DNA of 64,000 nt from positions 124,001 through 188,000 of the forward strand of contig NZ_BAGN01000182.1 of assembly GCF_000308835.1 (NCBI RefSeq). Reading direction: 5' to 3'. Position numbers and translations under genes: made by a program. Of this stretch, positions 52,097 through 61,487 are shown one piece after another (positions within the stretch are counted from its first letter, which is position 1; every line of letters begins with the position of its first letter). The notes under the pieces are model-generated. The model saw only the letters and a list, made by a program, of their open reading frames with translations, made no database searches and was not told where the DNA came from. The DNA is from Nocardia vinacea NBRC 16497. GTDB lineage: Bacteria > Actinomycetota > Actinomycetes > Mycobacteriales > Mycobacteriaceae.

Positions 52097-53464
52097 TTGA
52101 CTCACAGCAATCTGCCCCGGGTATGCGTCATCGGCGCGGGCCCCTCCGGAATCACCGCCGCAAAACGCCTGCAGGACTTCGACATTCCCTTCGAGGTCTT
52201 CGAGGCGAGCGATGAGGTCGGCGGCAATTGGTATTTCAAGAATCCCAATGGGATGTCTGCCTGCTACCAGTCGCTGCATATCGACACCAGCAAGTTCCGG
52301 CTCGCCTTCGAGGACTATCCGGCGCCCGCGGAGTGGCCGGACTTCCCGCACCATTCGCAACTGTTCCAGTACTTCAAGGATTACGTCGACCATTTCGGCT
52401 TCCGCGACAAGATCCTGTTCGATACCAAGGTCACCGCGGCCGAGCGGCAGGACGACGGCAGCTGGCTGGTCACCGCGAGCGATGGCCGCACCCGGGCCTA
52501 CGACGTGCTGATCGTCTGCAATGGCCACCACTGGGATCCGCGCGTTCCGGACTATCCGGGCGAATTCGACGGCGTGCTGATCCACAGTCACGCCTACAAC
52601 GATCCGTTCGATCCGGTGGATATGCGCGGTAAGAAGGTCGTGGTGGTCGGCATGGGCAATTCCGGTCTGGATATCGCCTCGGAACTGTCACAGCGCTTCG
52701 TCGCCGAGAAGCTCACCGTTTCCGCGCGCCGCGGGGTCTGGGTGCTGCCGAAGTATGTGAACGGCAAGGTCGGCGACAAACAGAGTGTGCCGCCGTGGAT
52801 TCCGCGCAAGGTCAGCCTGAAGCTCAAGCAGCGCTTCGTGCGCAAGTTCCGCGGCGATATGGAGTTCTACGGACTGCCGAAACCGGATCACAAACCGTTC
52901 GAGGCACATCCGTCGGCGAGTGAAGAGTTCCTGCATCGCGCGGGCTGCGGCGATATCGCCTTCAAACCGGCCATTACCGCGCTCGAGGGGCCGCAGGTGC
53001 GCTTCGCCGACGGCAGCACCGAGGAGGTGGACGTCATCGTCTGCGCCACCGGCTATCACATCAGCTTCCCGTTCTTCTCGGATCCGACGCTGGTGCCGGA
53101 CGAGCAGAACCGCATCCCGCTGTTCAAGCAGATGATGAAGCCGGGTGTGGACAATCTGTTCTACCTCGGCCTGGCCCAACCGCTGCCGACGCTGGTGAAT
53201 TTCGCCGAACAGCAGAGCAAGTTGGTCGCGGCCTATCTGACGGGCAAGTACCTGCCGCCGTCGGAGGCGGCGATGAATGCCGAGATCGAGGGGGCCGAAC
53301 AGCGCCGCAGCGGACGGTATTACAACTCGCCCCGGCATACGATTCAGGTCGAGTTCGAGCCCTATGTGCGCGATATGAACCGGGAAATGGCAAGGGGGGC
53401 AAAGCGAGCCGCCGCCGCTGGCAATGCGTTGCCGGTGCCCGCCAGAGCACTCGAGAACGCGTGA
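52097..53464 (+). CDS. flavin-containing monooxygenase
   Basis: A 455-residue class B flavin monooxygenase. FAD-binding GAGPSGITAAKRL is at residues 13-25, the NADP-binding GMGNSGLDIASEL near 185, and the fingerprint FxGxxxHxxxY (FDGVLIHSHAY) near 156-166. It uses NADPH and oxygen to oxidise a ketone, amine or sulfur compound. The fingerprint ends in Tyr rather than the Trp-Pro/Asp of Baeyer-Villiger enzymes. The start is TTG 52097. It is the first gene of the unit controlled by the TetR protein. Confidence 0.9.
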   Translation: MTHSNLPRVCVIGAGPSGITAAKRLQDFDIPFEVFEASDEVGGNWYFKNPNGMSACYQSLHIDTSKFRLAFEDYPAPAEWPDFPHHSQLFQYFKDYVDHFGFRDKILFDTKVTAAERQDDGSWLVTASDGRTRAYDVLIVCNGHHWDPRVPDYPGEFDGVLIHSHAYNDPFDPVDMRGKKVVVVGMGNSGLDIASELSQRFVAEKLTVSARRGVWVLPKYVNGKVGDKQSVPPWIPRKVSLKLKQRFVRKFRGDMEFYGLPKPDHKPFEAHPSASEEFLHRAGCGDIAFKPAITALEGPQVRFADGSTEEVDVIVCATGYHISFPFFSDPTLVPDEQNRIPLFKQMMKPGVDNLFYLGLAQPLPTLVNFAEQQSKLVAAYLTGKYLPPSEAAMNAEIEGAEQRRSGRYYNSPRHTIQVEFEPYVRDMNREMARGAKRAAAAGNALPVPARALENA

Positions 53465-53474
53465 GGGCCACCCG

Positions 53475-54614
53475 ATGACGACATCAGGATTCTGTGCCGA
53501 CGAATTCGCCGGTGTGCGAAAGGAATTGGCTGACCAGATCGCCTCGGGTGCGGAACTCGGGGCATCGATCTGCGTGACCGTCGACGGCGAACCGGTCGTC
53601 GATATCTGGGGTGGGCACCGCGATCTCGAGCAGACCGTGCCGTGGACCGAGGACACCCTGGTCAACGTCTTCTCCATCAGCAAGACCATGACCGCGCTGT
53701 CGGCGCTGCTGCTGGTGGACCGCGGCGAGCTGGATGTGCAGCAGAAGGTCGCGCACTATTGGCCGGAATTCGCCGCGAATGGCAAGGGCGATATCGAGGT
53801 TCGCCATCTGCTCGGCCACACCTCCGGAGTCTCGGGTTGGGAGCGGCCGATCGAGCTGGCCGATATCTACGATGCCGAGGCGGCGAGCGCGCGGCTCGCG
53901 ACCCAGCCGCCGTGGTGGGAGCCGGGCACCGCATCGGGCTATCACGCGCTGAACTACGGGCATCTGGTCGGCGAGGTGATCCGTCGAATTACGGGCCGCA
54001 CTCTTGGCCACTTCTTCGCCGAAGAACTCGCCGGACCGCTCGGTGCCGATTTCCATATCGGCACCGCACCCGAAAATCATCACCGCATCGCACCACTCGT
54101 CCCGCCGCCGCTGCTGGAATTCGATATGGCCGCGCTCGATCAAGACAGCATCCTGGTCAAGACGCTCACCAGTCCTCTGCTCGATATTCCGGAGGCCAAT
54201 AGTGCCGCATGGCGGCAGGCCGAGATCGGCGCGGTGAACGGGCACGGCAATGCGCACTCGGTGGCGGCGGTGCAGTCGCTGGTCGCCTGCGGTGGCGAGC
54301 TGCGTGGCCGAAGGTTGTTGTCGGAGAAGACAATCGATTTGATCTTCGAACAGCAGTCCGACGGTGCGGATCTGGCGCTGCTGCTGCCGCTGCGCTTCGG
54401 TCTCGGTTACGGACTCCCCCAATCGCAGACCGCGCCGGAGGTACCCGACGGGAAGGTCTGCTGGTGGGCCGGATTCGGCGGCGCCATCGTGGTCAACGAT
54501 CTCGATCATCGAGTCACCTTCGCCTACACCATGAACAAGATGGCACCGGGACTCATCGGCTCCGATCGTGCGAATGCCTATCTGCGCGCGGTATTTTCGG
54601 TGGTGCGCGGATGA
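53475..54614 (+). CDS. class C beta-lactamase-like serine esterase
   Basis: A 379-residue serine hydrolase. The SxxK motif is in VFSISKTMTAL, the YxN motif in SGYHALNYGHL, and LLGHTSGVSGW is typical of esterase EstB-like members. The third motif near CWWAGFGGAIVVND replaces KTG, which fits an esterase more than a beta-lactamase. Its place after the monooxygenase suggests it cleaves the ester product. ATG 53475 is 11 bp after the previous stop. Confidence 0.87.
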   Translation: MTTSGFCADEFAGVRKELADQIASGAELGASICVTVDGEPVVDIWGGHRDLEQTVPWTEDTLVNVFSISKTMTALSALLLVDRGELDVQQKVAHYWPEFAANGKGDIEVRHLLGHTSGVSGWERPIELADIYDAEAASARLATQPPWWEPGTASGYHALNYGHLVGEVIRRITGRTLGHFFAEELAGPLGADFHIGTAPENHHRIAPLVPPPLLEFDMAALDQDSILVKTLTSPLLDIPEANSAAWRQAEIGAVNGHGNAHSVAAVQSLVACGGELRGRRLLSEKTIDLIFEQQSDGADLALLLPLRFGLGYGLPQSQTAPEVPDGKVCWWAGFGGAIVVNDLDHRVTFAYTMNKMAPGLIGSDRANAYLRAVFSVVRG

Positions 54615-55654
54615 TGCGAGCATTGCAGCTCACCGAACCCGGTGTGCTCGAACTGCGCAAGGTCGCGGTGCCCGCGATCGGGCCGACGGATCTGCTGCTG
54701 CGCGTCGGTGCGGCGGGTATCTGCCATTCCGATCTGCATGTGCTGCATATTCCGTTCAAAATGCGCGAAGATCCGCTGACGCTCGGGCATGAGATCGCGG
54801 GCACCATCGAGGCGGTCGGCGGCGATGTCGACGGTCGGGCGGTCGGTGAGCGGGGGATCGTCTACCTGTGCTGGTCCTGTGGTGTCTGCCGAGAGTGTGT
54901 GAGCGGCAATGAGAATGTCTGTCTCGCCGCCGGACGTACCGCCATGCCGCCGTGTCCGGGGCTCGGCCCGGACGGTGGCATGGCCGAGTACATCCGCATT
55001 CCCGCAAGCGCTTTCGTACCCATCGGGGACCTGGATTTCCTGCAGGCGGCACCGCTGGCCGATGCGGCCCTGTCCAGCTATCACGCCATCGACGGCGCGC
55101 GAGAGCAGTTGTACCCCGGTTCGGTCGCGGTGGTCATCGGCATCGGCGGACTCGGCCATGTCGCGGTACAGGTCCTCACCGCGATCAGCGCCACGCGGGT
55201 GATCGCCGTTGATGTGAACGAGGACAAACTCGCTCTGGCCGCCCGCTGCGGTGCGGCCGAGGGCCTGCTCGCCGGTGCCGATACCGCGCGCGAAATCCTG
55301 GACCGCACCGGCGGCCGCGGGGCCGACGCGGTCTTCGACTTCGTCGGTGTCGATGCGACCGCCAGGCTGGCGGTGGAATCGGTTGCCCCCAATGGCGCGT
55401 ACCGGATGATCGGACTCGGTGGCGGCGCACCGGAAATCACCGCTGGACCGGCCGGCGGTCCCGGCTGGCCGTGGGGCGCTTCGATCCGAAAGTCATACGG
55501 CGGCACCAAATCCGACCTGATCAACTCCGTTGCCCTGGCCCAGTCCGGCCGCCTCACCGTTGAAATCGAACGCTTCGATCTGGCGGACGGCCGCGCAGCC
55601 CTCGACCGACTGGAGCGCGGGCTCATCACCGGCCGCGCCGTTTTGGTGCCCTGA
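54611..55654 (+). CDS. zinc-dependent alcohol dehydrogenase
   Basis: A 347-residue medium-chain dehydrogenase. Catalytic zinc: Cys in AGICHSDLHV and the GHEIAG segment. Structural zinc: CWSCGVCRECVSGNENVC. The cofactor motif is VVIGIGGLGHVAVQVL with Asp in VIAVDVNEDK, which favours NAD. It probably oxidises the alcohol freed by the esterase. The start overlaps the previous stop (ATGA). Confidence 0.9.
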   Translation: MMRALQLTEPGVLELRKVAVPAIGPTDLLLRVGAAGICHSDLHVLHIPFKMREDPLTLGHEIAGTIEAVGGDVDGRAVGERGIVYLCWSCGVCRECVSGNENVCLAAGRTAMPPCPGLGPDGGMAEYIRIPASAFVPIGDLDFLQAAPLADAALSSYHAIDGAREQLYPGSVAVVIGIGGLGHVAVQVLTAISATRVIAVDVNEDKLALAARCGAAEGLLAGADTAREILDRTGGRGADAVFDFVGVDATARLAVESVAPNGAYRMIGLGGGAPEITAGPAGGPGWPWGASIRKSYGGTKSDLINSVALAQSGRLTVEIERFDLADGRAALDRLERGLITGRAVLVP

Positions 55655-55673
55655 ACCTATAAGGAAGCCTTCC

Positions 55674-57353
55674 ATGACAAAGCCTTTCGATCCACAGGCA
55701 TTGGCCGCACAGGCCGTGGCGCGGCTGACCGGCCCCGGCGGGCCATTCGAGATGACAGTCGAAGATGTACTCGGCGCGCCGATTCCGGTGATCAAGGACC
55801 GGGTCCACTCTTTGCGCGAAGTGCTCGCGGGTTCGATCGCACTGGGTGATCGCGACTACCTGGTCACCGAGGATCGGCGAATGTCCTATGCCGAGCACGC
55901 TGCCGCGGTCGGCGCGTTGGCTCGTGCGCTGCGGGACCGATACGGCGTCCAAAAGGGCGATCGGATCGGCATTCTCGCGGCCAACACCCCCGAATGGGTC
56001 GTGGCGTTCTGGGCCGCACAGACGCTCGGTGCGATCGCGGTCGGCTACAACGCCTGGTGGATGCCGCGCGAAATCGCCTACGGCCTGGAACACACCAGCC
56101 CCGCGGTCCTGATCGTCGATGCGAAACGCGCGGGACAGGTGGCGCAGCTGGACGTCCGGGTCCCCGTGCTCACCATGGAGCACGACCTGCCCGCGCTGAT
56201 CGCCGAATTCCGCGACGGCGAGCTACCAGCTACTCCGGTGGACGAGGACGACCCCGCGGTCATCCTCTACACCAGCGGCACCAGCGGCCGCCCCAAGGGT
56301 GCGGTGCATTCGCATCGAAACCTGGTGGCGGTCATCGACTATCACCGTTTCAACGACGCACTCGCCGCCGCCTTCCAGGGCCGCGTCGACGACGGCAGTC
56401 CGAAGGGGCGCCGCTTCCTGCTCACCTCCCCGCTGTTCCACATCGCCAGCCTGCACAACCTGGTGCTGCCGCGCATGGTGACCGGCGATACCGCCGTCAT
56501 CTACCAGGGCGCGTTCGATGCCGAGCGGATACTGCGGCTGATCGAACGGGAGCGGATCAGCAACTGGGGTGCGATGCCGACCATGGCGAGTCGCCTGCTC
56601 GAAGTGGATCTGTCGAAGTACGATCTGACCTCGCTGGCCGCCTTCTCGCTCAACTCGGCGCCGTCCTCGGCCGCACTGCAACAGCAACTGCGCGAACAAC
56701 TTCCGGTTGCCAAGACCGCGCTGGTGACCAGCTACGGCATGACCGAGTGCAGTACCGCGGCGACCATTGCCGCACCGGCCGAACTCGCTGCCTTCCCGGA
56801 TACCGTCGGCCGCCCGGTGATCGGGGTCGACCTGCAGATCCGCGATGCGCTCGGCGAACCCGTCGGCGAGGGCGTCGAGGGTGAGATCTGGGTGCGCAGC
56901 CCCTATGTGATGCTCGGCTATTGGGCAGACGAGGCCGCAACCGCAGCTGCGATCACCTCCGAGCGCTGGTTGCGCACCGGCGATATCGGTGTCCTGGAGC
57001 AGGGCCGACTCCGATTGTCCGGCAGGCGTTCTGATCTCATCCTGCGCGGTGGCGAGAATGTCTACCCGACCGAGGTCGAGCAGTGCCTGGACGAACATCC
57101 CGCGGTGCGCGAATCAGCCGTCGTCGGGCTGCCCGATGAGGATCTCGGCCAGGTGGTCGCGGCACTGGTTGTCGTCGAGAATGCTTCCACCACAACGGAA
57201 CAGGAACTGGCCGAATTTGCGAAGCAGCGCATCGCGTACTACAAGGTGCCCGCAAAGTGGCGAATCACCACAACGCCCCTGACCCGCAATGCGACCGGCA
57301 AGGTCGTGCGCGCCGGGATCGCCGAGACCCTATCCGACTCCGCAGCGGAGTGA
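55674..57353 (+). CDS. AMP-forming acyl-CoA synthetase
   Basis: A 559-residue ligase: P-loop ILYTSGTSGRPKGAVHSH, SYGMTECSTAATI, SGRRSDLILRGGENVYPTEVEQCL and LTRNATGKVVRAG with the catalytic Lys. It would activate the acid formed by the pathway to a CoA ester. AAGGAAG lies before ATG 55674. It differs clearly from the two tandem synthetases at 33708-37133. Confidence 0.9.
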   Translation: MTKPFDPQALAAQAVARLTGPGGPFEMTVEDVLGAPIPVIKDRVHSLREVLAGSIALGDRDYLVTEDRRMSYAEHAAAVGALARALRDRYGVQKGDRIGILAANTPEWVVAFWAAQTLGAIAVGYNAWWMPREIAYGLEHTSPAVLIVDAKRAGQVAQLDVRVPVLTMEHDLPALIAEFRDGELPATPVDEDDPAVILYTSGTSGRPKGAVHSHRNLVAVIDYHRFNDALAAAFQGRVDDGSPKGRRFLLTSPLFHIASLHNLVLPRMVTGDTAVIYQGAFDAERILRLIERERISNWGAMPTMASRLLEVDLSKYDLTSLAAFSLNSAPSSAALQQQLREQLPVAKTALVTSYGMTECSTAATIAAPAELAAFPDTVGRPVIGVDLQIRDALGEPVGEGVEGEIWVRSPYVMLGYWADEAATAAAITSERWLRTGDIGVLEQGRLRLSGRRSDLILRGGENVYPTEVEQCLDEHPAVRESAVVGLPDEDLGQVVAALVVVENASTTTEQELAEFAKQRIAYYKVPAKWRITTTPLTRNATGKVVRAGIAETLSDSAAE

Positions 57354-57357
57354 AGTC

Positions 57358-59100
57358 ATGTACGACACGATTATCAAAGGCGGACGGTGGTTCGACGGCA
57401 CCGGCTCACCGTCGGCCATCCGCCATCTCGGAATTCGGGAAGGTTCGATAGCCACAGTTTCGGCCGAACCGCTCGACGAGGCCGACTGCCCGCAGGTCAT
57501 CGATGCCGCCGGGAAATGGGTGATACCCGGCATGATCGATATCCACACCCACTACGACGTCGAGGTGCTACAGAGTCCGGCGCTGGCCGAATCCATCCGG
57601 CACGGCATCACCACCGTGCTGCTCGGGTCGTGCTCGCTGTCGACGGTGCACGTCGATGCCTCGGACGCCGGTGATCTGTTCGGCCGGGTGGAGGCCATTC
57701 CGCGCAAACACGTGATCGCGGCAATGACCGAAATCAAGTCCTGGACTTCGGCGCACGAATATGTCGAGGCGCTGGAGGCGCTCCCGCTCGGACCGAACCT
57801 GGCCGCCTTCATCGGACATTCCGATATCCGGGCCGCCGAGATGGGACTGGATCGCGCCACCCGCAAGGAGATTCGGCCGACAGATGCCGAATTGGCCGCC
57901 ATGGCAGCGAAACTCGATGAGGCGTTGGATGCGGGTTTCGTCGGCATGTCCTCCCAACAGTTGCTCTTCGACAAGCTCGACGGTGAGGTCTGCCGATCAC
58001 GCACCCTGCCCTCGACCTATGCGACCACCCGAGAACGTCGCAGGCTGAATGCCATCCTGCGGCGTCGCGGCCGCGCACTACAGGGCGGTCCGGATGTGGC
58101 CCGGCCGCAAAGTCTCGTCGCGATGGCGGCGAGCAGCCTCGGCATCTTCCGCAAACCGCTCAAGGTCAGCCTGCTGTCCGCGGCCGATATCAAGGCGATT
58201 CCCGCTGTCGCCCAGATCTTTCCGTTGATTGCGCGGGTGATCGATCGGCTGGGCGGCGACTTCCGCTGGCAGCATCTGCCTGTGCCGTTCGAGGTCTACT
58301 CCGACGGTATCGATCTGCCGGTTTTCGAGGAATTCGGCTCGGGCGCGGCGGCACTGCACCTGTCCAACCAGTTGGAGCAGCGCCGGGAGCTACTGCGCGA
58401 CGAAGGTTATCGACGCCGGTTCCGCAAGGATTACGACAAGAAGTTCGGGCCGCGGGTGTGGCATCGCGATTTCTTCGACGCCGAAATCGTGGAATGCCCG
58501 GACGCTGCGGTGATCGGCAAGACCTTCGGTCAGGTCGGGCAGGATCGCGGTGGCCTGCATCCGGTGGACGCATTCCTGGACCTGGTCGTCGAATACGGTG
58601 GCAAAGTGCGTTGGCGCACAACCATTTCCAATCATCGGCCGCAGGTGCTCGACAAATTTGCCGCCGATCCCGGTGTGCAACTCGGCTTCTCGGATGCGGG
58701 CGCGCATCTGCGGAATATGGCCTTCTACAACTTCGGACTGCGGTTCCTGCGCAGGGTGTACGACGCCGAGCGCGCCGGCCGGCCATTCCTGTCCCTCGAA
58801 CGTGCGGTGCATCGCATCACCGGTGAACTCGCTGACTGGTACGGCATCGACGCGGGCCACCTGCGTCCCGGCGACCGCGCCGATCTGGTCGTGATCGATC
58901 CTGCCCAGCTGGACGAGACCGTCGAGGCGTACGCCGAAGCCCCGATCGCCGTATTCGACAACCTGTCGCGCATGGTCAACCGCAATGACGCGACGGTGGT
59001 CGCGGTGCTCGTCGGCGGGGAGTATGTCTTCGGCGGGGGCGTGGCGGAACCGGTCCTCGGTGTCCGCCGCACGGGTCGCTTCCTCCGGGCGGGCGCCTGA
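57358..59100 (+). CDS. D-aminoacylase-like amidohydrolase
   Basis: A 580-residue metal-dependent amidohydrolase. Motifs: MIDIHTHYDVEVLQSPALAESIRHGITTVLLGSCSLS, AFIGHSDIRAAEMG, LGFSDAGAHLRNMAFYNFGLRFL and the end GDRADLVVIDPAQLDETVEAY. The family cleaves N-acyl-D-amino acids or related amides. It follows the synthetase by 4 bp, so it is in the same operon; the natural substrate is unknown. Confidence 0.85.
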   Translation: MYDTIIKGGRWFDGTGSPSAIRHLGIREGSIATVSAEPLDEADCPQVIDAAGKWVIPGMIDIHTHYDVEVLQSPALAESIRHGITTVLLGSCSLSTVHVDASDAGDLFGRVEAIPRKHVIAAMTEIKSWTSAHEYVEALEALPLGPNLAAFIGHSDIRAAEMGLDRATRKEIRPTDAELAAMAAKLDEALDAGFVGMSSQQLLFDKLDGEVCRSRTLPSTYATTRERRRLNAILRRRGRALQGGPDVARPQSLVAMAASSLGIFRKPLKVSLLSAADIKAIPAVAQIFPLIARVIDRLGGDFRWQHLPVPFEVYSDGIDLPVFEEFGSGAAALHLSNQLEQRRELLRDEGYRRRFRKDYDKKFGPRVWHRDFFDAEIVECPDAAVIGKTFGQVGQDRGGLHPVDAFLDLVVEYGGKVRWRTTISNHRPQVLDKFAADPGVQLGFSDAGAHLRNMAFYNFGLRFLRRVYDAERAGRPFLSLERAVHRITGELADWYGIDAGHLRPGDRADLVVIDPAQLDETVEAYAEAPIAVFDNLSRMVNRNDATVVAVLVGGEYVFGGGVAEPVLGVRRTGRFLRAGA

Positions 59101-59211
59101 CGTGGCCGTACCGACCGCCCGCTGGACAATTCGCTTCGCGGCCGGATACCCGCTACCTTGAGCGTTAGTGGCGAACACAGGTGTTCGCCTATCCACTCGC
59201 AAGGAGGCGAC

Positions 59212-60075
59212 GTGGCGATCTTCACGCATCGCGGTCGGGATGTTGTCTATGACCGCATCGGCAGCGGCGCACCGGTCATCCTGCTGCACAATGCGGGCGC
59301 CCAGCGCCACATCTGGGACGACCAGGTCGGCGAATTGCGGCACGAGCACGAGGTATTCGCGCTGGATCTGCCCGGTTACGGCGAATCCGACCAACCCGCG
59401 GACGGCTATCGCCTCGCCGATTACGTGAGCATGCTCGAGACCTTCCTGGCCGAACAGGAACTCACCGATGTCGTGCTGATCGGCAACTGCCTGGGGGCCG
59501 CCACCTCACTGCGCTACACGATGACGCATCCGGACAACGTGCGCGCTGTGGTGCTGTGCAACCCCCTGACCTGGAACACCATGCGCGCCGGACGCCAGTC
59601 CGGACTGGCCTGGGTCGATGCCAGACTCCCGCTGGCGCCGGTGGCCCGCAGGGTGGCGCTGCCGGATGCGGTGATCTCCCGGATCGTCGCCGACCAACTC
59701 GGCGCGAACGGGCGGCGGCGCGATCTACACCACTCGCCGCGTCTCATGGCGCATTGGGGCGATAAGGGCCGGTTGCAGGCGCTGCACGGCCTGGTGCAGG
59801 ACTTCCCGACCTATGCCGACCTCGATGTTTTCACCCCCGGCCCCGGATTCCCGCCGATCTGCACCATCTGGGGCGAGCAGAACCGCATCCTGTCGGCCCG
59901 CGCCGGCGCCCGACTCGACGACACACTGCATCCGCACACCCGAATTCGGCTCACGGAATGCGGTCACCTGCCTATGGTGGAGGATCCAGAGACCGTAACG
60001 AACATCATCACCACCTTTCTGTCCAGTCCGGAGGTACGGCCGTTCGGCGTGACGGAACACCCGGTCAAACCTTGA
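59212..60075 (+). CDS. alpha/beta hydrolase with Cys nucleophile
   Basis: A 287-residue hydrolase: oxyanion VILLHNAGAQRHIWDDQV, FALDLPGYGESDQP, elbow LIGNCLGAATS, acid TIWGEQNRILSARA and catalytic His in LTECGHLPMVEDP. The elbow reads GNCLG, so the nucleophile is Cys in place of the usual Ser, as known for dienelactone hydrolases. AAGGAGG sets the GTG start at 59212. It ends the catabolic run. Confidence 0.85.
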   Translation: MAIFTHRGRDVVYDRIGSGAPVILLHNAGAQRHIWDDQVGELRHEHEVFALDLPGYGESDQPADGYRLADYVSMLETFLAEQELTDVVLIGNCLGAATSLRYTMTHPDNVRAVVLCNPLTWNTMRAGRQSGLAWVDARLPLAPVARRVALPDAVISRIVADQLGANGRRRDLHHSPRLMAHWGDKGRLQALHGLVQDFPTYADLDVFTPGPGFPPICTIWGEQNRILSARAGARLDDTLHPHTRIRLTECGHLPMVEDPETVTNIITTFLSSPEVRPFGVTEHPVKP

Positions 60076-60151
60076 TTCCGGGTGTTGATCTTGTTGTTTG
60101 ACGGCGCCGAACGCGGTTACCCGAACCTCAGCCATCGAGGAAAGGGACGTT

Positions 60152-61438
60152 ATGTTGCTACGCCGATTTGCCCGACCACTGCTGGCGAGCGCGTTCGTCG
60201 CCGATGGGGTCGACGCGCTGGTCCACCCCGAGCCGCGCACCCAAGCGGCATCGGCCCTGGTCCAGCAGGGACAGCAGTCGCTGCCCGACAATATCGCCGC
60301 GAAATTGCCATCGGATCCGGGGACGTTCGTGCGGATCAATGCGCTCACCCAGGTCTCGGCCGGTGTGCTGCTTGCCCTCGGTAAGTTTCCGCGCCTGGCC
60401 TCGCTCACACTGGCCGCGACGGTGATTCCCGCGACGGTCACCGAACAGGATTTCTGGGCGGAGAAGGATCCCGAACGCAAGGCGGCCAAGCGCAAAGCCT
60501 TCCTCAAGGATGTGAGTCTGCTCGGCGGTCTGATGATCGCCAGCGCGGATACCGAGGGCAGGCCGTCACTCGGCTGGCGGGGGCGACGTGCCGCGAGCAA
60601 TGCCACCGCGGCGGTTTCGGCCGCATTGCCGTTCACCGCAACGGATTCGGCCACCGGCGACGCATTGCGCCGCCGTGCGCACGATGCCGCGGTGCGGGCT
60701 CGCGAACTCGGCGATGTCGCGCAGGAGCGGGGGTCCGATATCGCGGAGACGGTCAAGGAACACGGTCCGGAATGGGCCGAGCTGGCCAAGGAACGCGGTA
60801 CGAAGTGGGCCGAGAAGGCGGCGGAACTCGCGGAGCTCGCCAAGGAGCGCGGGCCGGAAATCGCTGCGGCGGCGCGGGAGCGCAGTGTGCACCTCGCGGA
60901 GCTCGCCAAGGAACGCGGCCCGGAACTCACTTCGACCGCACGCGAACGCGGCACCGAACTCACGGGCAAAGCACAGAAACGTAGCGCACGGTGGGCCGAG
61001 AAGGCCCAGCACCGCGGCATCGAGCTCACGGAGCTCGCCAAGGAACGCGGGCCCGGAATCGCCTCGACCGCACGGGAACGCGGCGCGCACCTCGCCGAAA
61101 TAGCCCAGCACCGCGGCACCGAGATCGCGGAAATAGCCCAGCACCGCGGTGCCGAGATCGCCGAAATGGCCCAGCACCGCGCCGCCGAGATCGCCGAACT
61201 CGCCAGGGAACGCGGGCCGGAACTCGCCTCGACCGCACGCGTACGCCGTGCCGAACTCTCGAAAAAGGCGCAGAAGCGCGGCGCACGGTTGGCCAAGAAG
61301 GCGGAGCGCCGTGCGAAGAAGGCACAGCCGCGGGTCGACAGGGCCCTGCGCCGTCTCGACAAGGCTGAGGAGCGGGCGGCACTGGCACAGGAACGGATCG
61401 CGAACGCGCGTGCCCGCGTGGAGGCGCGGTTCCGCTGA
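60152..61438 (+). CDS. DoxX protein with long repeat coiled coil
   Basis: A 428-residue protein. The first 140 residues resemble a DoxX membrane domain (RFARPLLASAFVADGVDALVHP, RINALTQVSAGVLLALGKFPRLASLTLAATVIPATV). From about residue 190 to 385 runs a tandem repeat of about 10-11 residues with the pattern ELAKERGPE / STARERG / IAQHRGTE, which should form a long charged helix. The end is Arg/Lys-rich. GAGGAAAGGGA sets ATG 60152. DoxX proteins take part in redox or envelope functions; the repeat tail is unusual. Confidence 0.72.
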   Translation: MLLRRFARPLLASAFVADGVDALVHPEPRTQAASALVQQGQQSLPDNIAAKLPSDPGTFVRINALTQVSAGVLLALGKFPRLASLTLAATVIPATVTEQDFWAEKDPERKAAKRKAFLKDVSLLGGLMIASADTEGRPSLGWRGRRAASNATAAVSAALPFTATDSATGDALRRRAHDAAVRARELGDVAQERGSDIAETVKEHGPEWAELAKERGTKWAEKAAELAELAKERGPEIAAAARERSVHLAELAKERGPELTSTARERGTELTGKAQKRSARWAEKAQHRGIELTELAKERGPGIASTARERGAHLAEIAQHRGTEIAEIAQHRGAEIAEMAQHRAAEIAELARERGPELASTARVRRAELSKKAQKRGARLAKKAERRAKKAQPRVDRALRRLDKAEERAALAQERIANARARVEARFR

Positions 61439-61442
61439 ATCA

Positions 61443-61487
61443 CGCGGACCCTACACCGGGGCGGCACATCCCGGTGTGGGGTCCGCG
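61443..61487. terminator. bidirectional terminator between DoxX and STAS genes
   Basis: CGCGGACCCTACACCGGG pairs with CCCGGTGTGGGGTCCGCG over 18 positions with one wobble, around a 9-nt loop. It lies between the converging genes and includes the last codons of the STAS gene. Confidence 0.75.

Noticed and set aside
53475..54614. Antibiotic-resistance beta-lactamase
   Set aside because: No signal peptide and the third motif is not KTG; the esterase branch of the fold and the operon context fit better.
60780..61230. CRISPR-like array
   Set aside because: Repeats are in phase with codons, imperfect, and have no spacers of uniform size; they encode the helix repeat.
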